NCBI RefSeq assembly: GCF_963169125.1 | Contig: NC_084796.1 | Location: 215,908,448-215,972,447, forward strand | DNA length: 64,000 nt | Reading direction: 5' to 3' | Source: Humulus lupulus | Lineage: Eukaryota > Streptophyta > Magnoliopsida > Rosales > Cannabaceae | Shown: positions 55,030 through 64,000 of the stretch, one piece after another | Numbering within the stretch: the stretch's first letter is position 1 | Layout: the number at the start of each line of letters is the position of its first letter | The notes under the pieces: generated by a model | Seen by the model: the letters and a program-made list of their open reading frames with translations, nothing else | Told to the model about the DNA's origin: nothing | The model's database searches: none | Position numbers and translations under genes: made by a program

Positions 55030-58000
55030 TTCATTAATGATTATTTAGAATATTGTTTTACAAGATAAGAAATATTTTTTAGACATATCCAAAATTAACA
55101 AATATTGCAATATATATGAAGAAAGCGATAAAAAGTAATAAAACCTAATAATGAGATTGGTAACTTTGAATTATCAGTAACACTTTTGCCCCCCATTTTT
55201 GTCACAACTCATCAATTCGTGCCTCTCTATATGGCTTACTTGTTAGATACAAAATATATAAAGTAAAATATATTATTTAATTGATTGATTAAAACTATAT
55301 ATATGGTTTCAAAAATAATTTGTAAGCTTTAATTAATATTAGTGTTCTCAAGTAATGTATTGGACTCGCATGTTCATCAATCAAATCCTTAAACATCCTC
55401 ATCGTGTAGTATCCAAATGCCACATTGTTCGGTTGGTGTGGACAGTAATTATTTTAAAATATAAGTAATTAATTTCGGCAGCGTTCCCCCTATATGATTA
55501 ACCTAATCATCCTATCAGTTTAATAAAATTAATCAAGGAGGCACAACTGTAAAGCGTCTTATTCTATTACTTTGAAAAAATGTCACTTATCTCATAGATA
55601 ATTAGAAAAAGATCACTTAAATGATAAATTCAGTGGGGCCTTGATAAAAATGCAAGTTTGGTCCCAATAGTTTAAAATAAAAATAAAGTATTCATACACA
55701 ATGTTTAAACAAAATAAAAAGTTTAAGTCCCACTAGCATATTTAAAAATAAACTCCATAACATTGTCATTTAAAACTCGTTGCTTATGTTGATCGATTAT
55801 TCGTTCATAGGAAACCCCTAGACCATACACACCAAGACGTCGGAACTCCCCACATCAGATCGCGTGCCAAAGAGAAACACTATTTATTATTTGAAAGAGG
55901 GAAAGTAAGGGGGTGAACTAAAAGTCCAGTAAGAAAGTGTAACAAAATCAAAGAGAAGATAAGAAAGACATGTATAAAATAAGAGAAAAATTCATAATAT
56001 CATCATTCTCATATCTCATAATAAAAAATAAAACATAGATATACATCACATTCATTCAACATAAGCATACTCTTTGTGATCTTGGCACCTTCGTTGTCCA
56101 AGTCACATCTTGAGGTAACCAGTATAATTGGGGTGGTAAAACCTCCTCTATGAGGTAAACAGGATCACAGGTCCTTGAATAACCTCGACGCGTTTGCTGT
56201 CTGATTTATGTCATATCCTTAGTAACTCCTTTGTTGGATTGCGTTCAGCACACTAGCAACCATCTCTTTCATTCATCATACAAACACATGTAATCAAATT
56301 CAATTCAAAACAAAGAAAATACATGTTCCATCAAACTCATCATACATATCAATATAGAATTCTATTTTCCCATATCAGATGATTTATCACAAACAAAGTA
56401 TCATCATTTACATAGCACATTATTCCTTGTAAACATAGAAATTCTATCTAACTTCCTTACCTCAGGTCCTAGCAAATCAAAAATGAGAAAAATTCACAAC
56501 AAGTCTATAATTATAACCAAACATCATCTCTTAGAATGACGTAAAAAATATTCATGCCCAACACATATACCCCACATGTGCTTGAGCCATGCACACGTGG
56601 AAAAAGTTGCTCAACAATTGCAAACATACAACTTTTTCATATAAAATCATAAAAGAATAATACTAATTCTACCTATTAACCCTTCATGGTTACAAAGTAA
56701 AAGTCATGTGTTTGAACAATAGGCATATATTTTAATGTAAAATACATTTGCATGCGACATGCATATATGGGAGCATTCTTAAAATTTAACGTTTTAAAAC
56801 GATAATTCCAACATGCATATTTCTTTCTTTTTCAAACAAAATTCAGCAACATAATTCAATTACCATTATTTGTTTCTCTAAATCACAAATTTTTAAAAAA
56901 AAAATTTAATACATCATATTTACTTTAAAGAATAATGGGAAATTTGCGACATTAATCCTTATGTAGTTCATTTTGTTACACTTAAATCCCTGTGTATATT
57001 TTTTGGTGGCTAAAATCCCTGCTGTTATACATTTGGTGTGGACATTGGTCAATCAACCGTTAAGTGTGTCAAGTGGTACACGTGGCAGCACCCGATAAGC
57101 GGTACACGTGACAACACCCGATAACTAATGAACACCTTCCGTAGGGGGACGAATCAAAGCGTCTCGAGGCCCCATTAAGTTATTGACTTTGTTAAACCAA
57201 CCGTAGAGATCGAATATAATTCTTAAAATAAGCTCATTATAAAATTTAAAAAAATATATATTTATTATATATGTTCAGAAAATCAATGACTATGGTTCTC
57301 CAAAAAATTGAAAAAGATTAAATTTTTAAAACCAGAGTCATATAATTTCCTATTAATTCTAAAGTGTCACATTGAAAACAACTCAATTAATTTAGAATTA
57401 ATTTGTTGCTAATCAATATTTAGGTTTAACTAATATAATGAATCTATACAATTAAGTCCAATTCAGGTAAATGGGCCTTAAAAATTGGGCTTGTATGGAG
57501 GAGGGCTGGGTCCAGTATGATGTTCCCACTACGAAGGCCCCCATACTTCCATACAAGGTCCAAAAGTTAAGAATTTAAACATTCGTTTTATTAAATGATT
57601 AGGCCCACTATAGTCATGCAAAACAAATATGCCTTCACAAGTGGAACTACCCACAAGAGAGAAATTTAAACTTTACATTTTCTAATGGGCCCAAACAAAA
57701 CCTAACATTTTATGAATATTTTATTTGGCAAAAGTCGATATATCTAGCAAACATATGGGCCACCATATGCATCTAAGCCCAATTGCAAAAATATCACATA
57801 TATTGCAAACATACATGTTACTATTTGATGGGCAAAAATAGCACAATTTATTTCATTTGCAAAAATACCACAATTAATTTTCTAGAATTTATCAAAAAAT
57901 TTGAATTAATTAAATTTTTACAAAAAATAAGTCAATTTAAAGGAAATTTATCAACAATTAACAATAGTTAATTTAAATTTCATTTATCAACAATCAACTT

Positions 58001-59129
58001 GGTTTAGGTTAATTTGAAGAAAAGAAATATCAATTTAATTTAAATAGGATTTAACAACAATTAACCAAAGTTAATTTCAATCTCATTTATTAAAAAAAAT
58101 ATATTTTATTAAGTGGTTGAAAAAAATATCTTAAATATTTTTCAAAAAATATGTTGTGTTGTTACAACTATAAACAAATATTTTAACCATTTAAAAAAAA
58201 TATATTAATAATTATAACAACCCTAAAATATCTCAAAACAATTAAACAAATTGAAATATCCATGAAAATATCTTACCAAAAAATTTCAAATAATTTAAAT
58301 ATTAAAAACTATAGAATAAACAGATATTTATATTTGTAAATAAAGATTTAATAAAAATAATAAGTATTTAAAATAAAATATATAATATCTGATATCTTAA
58401 TTGTAATATTTTAATATATTAAAATATTTAAAATTAAGATGTTAGTCTATTTTTAAATTTGAATTTTAATCTTTGTAGAAAATATCTAATTATTTAAATC
58501 TCAACCAACAAAAATATCTTATTTGAAAAAAAATATTTTTCAAATGATAAAACAAATTTGATATTTTTGGCTTTCATTATAAATAATCAATTTTTAAAAA
58601 AAAATTAATGAAAATTTGGGTGAACAGTACACGTGACAAGTACTATTCATTGTGGCCGAGGTGTGCGTACGGATAGGGGTGGCTGCCGAGGGGTGCGCAC
58701 GCAGGGGGTGGTGTGCGTAGGGGGAGCGCGGGTGCGCTCGCGCGTGTGTGTGGTGTGCGCACACGCAATGGAATTCACACCAAAAAATTGTAAATTTTTT
58801 TGTGCAATTTTTCAAACCAAAACTATTTTCTAATTAATTTTTAGCATGTTTTACACAAAATAAAGCATATATAAAAATTAATGGCATAGAAAACACAACA
58901 AAATAGCCTAAAAGTTGCTAATAATCACATAAAATCAACGTGCTTCATAAAAACATGAAAATCCATCCAATTATTCAAACACATCAAATAATTCAATTTT
59001 TAACATGTTCATGCATGAAAATAAAGATTACCAAAAGTTCTAAGGCTAGTTGTTAGGCAAATTTCCGTAGAATAATCCATTAAGCCTTTTCTAATTTCTC
59101 ATAAAATAATAATTCCATTTATTATTTAA
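55030..59129 (-). mobile_element. NC-B: non-coding LTR element, inverted copy
   Basis: This is the reverse-complement counterpart of NC-A. The LTR edge is at 59051, and the leader block (58800-59040) matches 17050-17290. A GC-rich block at 58640-58770 carries a hairpin at 58620-58650 (GTGAACAGTAC ... GTACTATTCAT). The region 56040-56280 matches 21345-21540, and the segment 55760-55930 matches sequence on both sides of CACTA-1. No gag or pol motif is found in any frame. Open frames 58594-58833 lie in the GC-rich block and overlap on both strands, which argues against coding. A short direct repeat (GTACACGTG...CACCCGATAA, 57070-57123) lies in a part without an NC-A match, possibly another insertion starting near 56938. 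The left end is not clearly defined. Confidence 0.6.
59051..59129 (-). repeat. LTR edge of NC-B, cut by CACTA-3
   Basis: TGTTAGGCAAATTTCCG starts directly beside the degenerate primer-binding region of NC-B. It resembles the start of solo LTR Y (TGTTAGGAAAACTT). After about 79 bases it stops at CACTACT, the presumed end of a third CACTA element. Confidence 0.6.
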
Positions 59130-60012
59130 CACTACTAAAAAATGGATGTGGTATCACAGTTTAAATTGTGGTAATAACGTTCATACAACAGTTATGATAT
59201 TGTTGTACCATGCAGTGTAGTGCCATGTACGAACAGGAGAAAACAATCCAAATAAAACGGTCATCTCATGTACCACAAGGGACGAAAGTTTCTTTGCAAA
59301 TGTCGTCTCCTGCAATACATGATACAGCAGTTTATGGACAATTGTGGTAACATGACACAATAATTTTTAATCAATTGTCGTGCGATATGGTATACGAGAC
59401 AACATAATGTTGTGACTAATGTACCATACATAGAAAATGGGAATTTGTTTCCCTGTTTTAAATTACTACATTCATCCAAAATTTCATGTAAAACTGTTTA
59501 TAAAAAATATATGAAAAATTAAAAAAAAATTGCTTAAAAATATTATCACTAATGTTATATATATTTTTTAAATTACATAAATATTGAATCATATGAGAGA
59601 ATATCAAAACATTACATTTCAACCATAATATAAATTTCAAAACGAAAATTCATTAAAAACTCTAAAAATACATATTTATTAATTGTCCAAAATCAAACTC
59701 ACAAATACAAATCGTACTCATATTTACAGAACATATTATCCAAACACAACAAAAAATATCAAAATAAATAAAGAACAATCATTGCAACTCATATATAACT
59801 TCTACCTTTGACAATCTTACAATCTTATTGCTTGAATCCCAATTCGTACTGCTCTAAGATGCTTAGAACAGAATAGAAAAAAAAACAATTAAAATAAATC
59901 AACCTACCCAAAAACATAACCAAAAATGTGTGAGAGAGAGAGACCAAGAATAGAATAAGCAAACTATTTCTTGTTCATCAAGTAAAAAAAAGTATCCATC
60001 CATGACATAGGT
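59130..60012 (+). mobile_element. Probable CACTA-3 left end
   Basis: CACTACTAAAAAATGG begins exactly where NC-B LTR sequence stops. Repeated GTGGTA/TTGTGGTAA and TACCA motifs follow within the next 250 bases, as expected for subterminal repeats. The preceding three bases are TAA. No matching right end occurs before the window ends, so the target duplication cannot be verified. The remainder is AT-rich with no gene signature; open frames 59261-59640 are not supported. Confidence 0.5.
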
Positions 60013-60446
60013 TGTAGTGTCCTGAAAAATGTACTTAGCTAGCTAGCTAGTGAGTAGTAGTTAGTAGTATGTTGGTTACCGTGGATTTTGGTTCAAACCG
60101 AGACTTAGTTGGAAACTCATAGCAACCGTTATGGATTTTATAAATTTAACCTATAGTTTAAGAATATTAATTATAACATAAGGTTTGATTAATATTACTG
60201 GCTATAGATATAAATTTATTATAACCTAAGGTTTAGATAGAACCATTAAGAGCATGACACTCGTCATAATCATGATTATTAAGGAATTAAGTATTTTTTA
60301 TTGATAGTTTTAATAAAAGAAAGATCTAGAAGCTCTAGAACCTTCCAGCAACTGTTAGGATCGTATTATGACTCAGTCAAAGTTGTTTATCCAATTCAAA
60401 TTATGCTAAAAAAGTGCAAATACGTGTTTAATATATCTACGTATAC

Positions 60447-60581
60447 CGATATATCACAGCATAGGGGCCGATATATCGCCTGCGGAAGATACGAAAAATA
60501 CGTCGACTTTGCACGAACGATCAAATGAAGCTCGGGAATATAGGGGGAGGTGATATATTGCCTATTGGGGGCGATATATCT
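60447..60581. promoter_or_regulatory. Palindrome quartet of LTR X3
   Basis: Centres lie near 60451 (CGATATATCA), 60473 (CGATATATCG), 60555 (TGATATATTG) and 60576 (CGATATATCT). Spacing is 22 and 21 bp within pairs and 82 bp between pairs, as in X1. The last centre is about 190 bp upstream of the TATA box. Individual sites have decayed, but the layout is retained. Confidence 0.7.
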
Positions 60582-60766
60582 GCTCCATGTATGTATTTTT
60601 GAATGTTTGATTTTTTAATTTTAAAAATAGCCTTAACCACTTAGACATGCCTTTGAACGATTTTGACCGAGTTCTGGGCGTAAGTTGAACAAAAATTCAA
60701 ATATTTTTCATTTTATATTCATTTATTTATTCAAATTAAAAGGGGTTAGTTTCACTCCTTGAACTC

Positions 60767-60774
60767 TATAAATA
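60767..60774 (+). promoter_or_regulatory. TATA box of LTR X3
   Basis: TATAAATA lies within AACTCTATAAATAGGACC, the same block as the minus-strand boxes of X1 and X2. It gives the LTR's plus orientation. Confidence 0.72.
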
Positions 60775-61869
60775 GGACCTAGTGCTTAGCCATTTTCTTC
60801 ATTCTTCAAGCATTTGATGAGAGCCTCCAAGGTGCTAGTGTTACTATAGAGAGATACACTTGGGTTTGGGTTAAAGCTTTATCATTTTAAGCTTTTATAA
60901 ACACTTGGGAAGTGAGAAATAGTGTGATTTCGTTATTGAGGTTTAGACCAATCCATAAGATCATTCAAGGTATTTCTATTCCTAAGTTCAGTTCTATATT
61001 TTTTCTTTAGTTTTCTTTATTCAGATCCTAACTCTTGTTTATGATTCTTGATTAGGTATTTATGTTCTTGAAACTTAAGGTCCTTCTTGGTAAGTTTCTT
61101 TTTGATGGTTTAGTTCTCATTTCATCTTTATTCTTTAGAGATTCTCACCATTTACTGTTGGTTTATAGATTTTATGTTCTTATATGTTATAATATGTTAT
61201 GATATGTTTATGTTATGACATGTATAGTATGTTTTATAGTGCTTGGGCATATGACCTATTTAGCTAGCAAGCCCTAAGAATTTATGGGTATATGACTTGC
61301 TTAGCTAGCAAGCCCCACATTTTTATGGGCATATGACTTGCTTAGCTAACAAGCCCCAAGAAGTATGATGGCCGTTGTAGTCCTATATGATATATGTTTA
61401 TTGATAGTCATATGTTTTTATAGTATATGTTTATGATATAGTTTTATGCTTATGTTGTATTTTTTTAGTAGATTTTCCTTGCTGGGCATTAGGCTCACTC
61501 CTTTATTTTTAGTGTGATGCAGGAAAATAGATATAGAGGCAGATGGATTCTTGGTAGCTTGGCTTGTGTGGTGAGAATGAATGGAATGAATGGATTATGT
61601 GTCGATCGAGGAAGACGTTTATTTTAGTCTTTTGAATTATGTTTTTGATGTAATTCTGCAACTAGTATTTAAAGTTTATGTTTTATGTTTTATCGAACAA
61701 TGGGTACCCATATCGTATTTTATATTTTATTTTGTAATATGCACAATATTATTTTGGGGTTTTAATAAAGTTATGATTATTTCTTATGTATGTTTTATCT
61801 AAAATATTAGCTATGTCTAGTAGTTTTAATGGTCCAAGGTCTTAGAAATAGTTGCGTCATTACATAGGT

Positions 61870-61970
61870 AGAGTTTGGAGAGCCTAGATTCATTGTTCTT
61901 TCTGCCCAACCTGCTAAAGAAATGGTCCCTTATTGAGACTTTGGTTGGCTTGAGTCATGAACCAAATCAC
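61870..61970. other. Short spacer between solo LTRs X3 and Y
   Basis: A 101-bp segment with one open plus-strand frame (SLESLDSLFFLPNLLKKWS, LIETLVGLSHEP). I do not recognise it. It may be part of CACTA-3 or a captured exon; 61966-61970 (ATCAC) is the left duplication of Y. Confidence 0.35.
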
Positions 61971-63776
61971 TGTTAGGAAAACTTATATAGGATTTTTATT
62001 TATTTTCATGTAGATCTAATATTAAACAAGTTAATATAAGACAACGTAGAACATATTTCTAAAATTGAATTCAAAGAGAAATAATGATAAGAATACTTAC
62101 ATTATACACAACGGAATAATAGAGTTTTTCCTTCAATTTCTCTAACCCTTGTATCTTTTCTGTCGCAGAGTATTACCAAGAAACTGAACCGATCTTCAAT
62201 TTTCTTCATAGCCTTCCAAAGTATCCTTAGAATCACCTAGACTATAGTGGACAATTCTCAACACATGAGATAGATACAAAGAGAAGAAGAGAAAATGACT
62301 TATGTTTAGAGAGAATCTAAAACCTTTAAGAAACTTGTGTTTCAACTTATGTTTGACTACTTTTTTTCAACTCTCTATTAGCATTCCTTTTGTAGACTCA
62401 ATTAGGTAATTTATTTAATTAAAAAATCAATAAAATAATAGCCAATTAACAGCCCTAGGTCGAAATTATCATGGGCTTTAGGCCCGTGAAATTTCCCATT
62501 TGATTATAAGCCCATTTGACCAAAAATCAAGGCCTGTATTATTTTCTATTGATTTAATTAATTAAATAATTATTCAAATCCTTTATCATATTAATTATTT
62601 ATAATTTGAAACTTGATTTAAACTTATTTATTAATTTAGATACCAATTTATCTTAATTAATAGATCTGCTCTAATTTCTCTTTTCTTCTCTAAATTGTAT
62701 AACTTTGTGAAACTATCCAAAATTGACCTGGTCAACTTTGATAATTCTAGATGATCTTATCCAAGGTACAGTGGGGACCGTGGGCTTATGAAATCAAACT
62801 CTAATAAGTTATCATAAATCTAACCAAGAAATTAATTAACTTATTAATTCCTCGTGACTCCACTAAAGACTCAGAATTGAACTCTTGAATTCATAGAACA
62901 ATATATAAGAAATATAAATACGTTATTAATTATCCATTGTTACAACCATAATTGTCACTCAATCCTCTATAGACGGTCTACAATGAGATAAGACTAAAAT
63001 ATCGTTTTACCCTCATTGTATTTTATCCTTAAAACACTTAGTTCCTTGTAAATGATATTTCAGTAAACTAATATTAATTAGTGATATGAGATCTCTATCA
63101 TTTAGCACCTTGAACCAAACTAAAAGGAAACCATCATTTCACTTCTTCATCAGAAGCTATAGATGTTCATATTTATGATTAACACTCCCACTCAATGATT
63201 CTATCGAGTTCCCAAGATGTATGTATGGGCTAGTCCGTAGGTTAAGCTGGTAACAAACAAGTCAAAGAACTCAAATAATACAATCAGTTAGAATACTAAC
63301 CACTCATAATTGAGATTGAATTGACCTATGATCAACTATATGATATGACTAGAATAGATAATAACAGTATGTTTACTTATCCTATCAACTGTCAATATCG
63401 GTCCAGTCCTATATAACAAATACATCCGATCTTATCTACTTTGCTAATGTTCTGGAAAGAACATAACACTGTAATGTGTAAGTAGATCATATCGTAGATT
63501 GGTAAGTCAGTGTAAATCATGTACACTGACTAATGTTAGGACTAACTTATTTTGAATATATACTCATATTTTTATTCCAATGTGATTACGTAACTATAAA
63601 TATGATTAGGTATATGCTCGGGATTTAATAGAAGTCTATAGTAAAAAAATAATCATTAAAATAAAACATGTGAACAAAGTGATTGACCAAGTCAAAAAAT
63701 GATTTCTATTCTTTTATTGATAATAAAATGAGATTACAAAGAAGTTGGGTTTTAATTAGGGCATAAAACCCCAACA
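61971..63776 (-). repeat. Solo LTR Y, duplication ATCAC
   Basis: This 1806-bp sequence has inverted terminal bases TGTTAGG ... CCCCAACA and perfect ATCAC duplications at 61966-61970 and 63777-63781. In the sense (minus) direction it starts TGTTGGGGTTTTATGCC and ends CTAACA. Its last 700 or so bases match the LTR fragment of NC-A (16331-17040), so Y belongs to the same non-coding element family or a close relative. No internal region is left. Confidence 0.92.
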
Positions 63777-63781
63777 ATCAC

Positions 63782-64000
63782 CCATATATAGAGGTGACTG
63801 ATTTATGAAATATGTCTACAATAATCCAAAAGACAGAATTAGTTAGCATCATTGGTCTAGTATTTGTTTGTGAAAGCCAACAGAAAAAAAAAATTCATGA
63901 AGCAGCACCATAAGTAGTAGCATCTAGTAACACTCTTTTTAGTCATTCTGTCTTGATTTGATTTTTAATCACTAAAATAGCATTGCAAAGAAATATTAGG
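63782..64000. other. Right edge of the window, nothing recognised
   Basis: AT-rich sequence following solo LTR Y. It is presumably the continuation of the sequence Y inserted into (CACTA-3 or flank). I see no coding or repeat signature. Confidence 0.5.

Larger units (their letters stand above)
60013..61864 (+). repeat. Solo LTR X3 (family X), duplication TAGGT
   Basis: This is an inverted copy relative to X1 and X2. It runs from TGTAGTGTCCTG to GCGTCATTACA, 1852 bp, with perfect TAGGT at 60008-60012 and 61865-61869. Sense is plus: palindromes come first (60447-60581), then the TATA box (60767-60774), then imperfect tandem repeats of the form GCATATGACTTGCTTAGC...AAGCCCC (61245-61365). No internal sequence remains. 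Open frames 60301-60528 and 61590-61802 are not conserved as proteins in X1 or X2. Confidence 0.95.

Noticed and set aside
56938..57200. Possible separate small transposon inside NC-B with a short direct repeat (57070-57123)
   Set aside because: The start resembles common plant repeat text, but I found no clear inverted ends or target duplication.
58594..58833. GC-rich open frames on both strands with His/Ala/Thr or Gly/Val/Arg repeats
   Set aside because: Opposite-strand frames in a short GC-rich block of a non-coding element; no homologous frame is found at the matching block in NC-A.
60012..60019. TTGTAGTG as the right end of the CACTA element starting at 59130
   Set aside because: These bases overlap the start of solo LTR X3 (TGTAGTGTCC), which has its own perfect duplication TAGGT. 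NC-B sequence does not resume after it.

Overview
The window is a repeat-dominated stretch of a flowering-plant (probably eudicot) nuclear genome. It is AT-rich, has no bacterial-type gene organisation, and is built almost wholly from nested transposable elements. Its cellular gene fragments are plant-specific (expansin, thaumatin-like protein, CURT1 thylakoid protein, CYP90-type P450) or carry plant-style introns (TAF5). I see no intact host gene, no rRNA or tRNA gene and no CRISPR array. Species is not assigned.

Layout. 1-714: copia pol fragment (copia-A). 715-10179: minus-strand chromovirus of Tekay/Del type (Tekay-1) inserted in copia-A; it carries solo LTR X1 (3175-5149), and its 5' LTR is cut at 10180 by a second one (Tekay-2, 10180-13506, itself truncated). 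13507-14040: plus-strand Tekay leader and gag scrap. 14041-16328: minus-strand copia fragment (copia-B). 16331-21793 and 32683 to about 33285: a long non-coding LTR element (NC-A), carrying solo LTR Z1 (19195-20341) and split by CACTA transposon 1 (21794-32682, duplication AAT). CACTA-1 carries eight intron-separated TAF5 exons and other exon scraps, and is itself hit by solo LTR X2 (22700-24598). 33291-33484, 44656-44860 and 54521-54640 are three pieces of one thaumatin-like pseudogene, split first by Tekay-3 (33485-44650, duplication CAACG, holding solo LTR Z2) and again by CACTA-2 (44861-54520, duplication ATC). CACTA-2 carries fragments of an expansin, a CURT1-family protein, a GT31 galactosyltransferase and a CYP90D-like P450. 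54641-55025: hairpin cluster and AT-rich tandem repeat. About 55030-59129: a second, inverted copy of the non-coding element (NC-B). 59130 onward: left end of a probable third CACTA element, containing solo LTRs X3 (60013-61864) and Y (61971-63776).

How it fits together. Target-site duplications let the order of insertion be read directly: two in the thaumatin-like gene, several inside the elements. Six solo LTRs keep perfect 5-bp duplications, so LTR-LTR recombination has removed internal regions repeatedly. No element in the window encodes an intact polyprotein or a recognisable CACTA transposase, so everything mobile here would depend on proteins supplied elsewhere.

Most interesting items: (1) the X LTR family carries four copies of the palindrome GCGATATATCGC as two pairs with 21-23 bp spacing, at about 190 bp upstream of a TATA box in all three copies, and looks like a conserved promoter module; (2) two CACTA elements have captured multiple host gene pieces, all in the same direction; (3) the non-coding LTR family is present as two inverted copies with a conserved GC-rich block and hairpin a few hundred bases after the primer-binding region.
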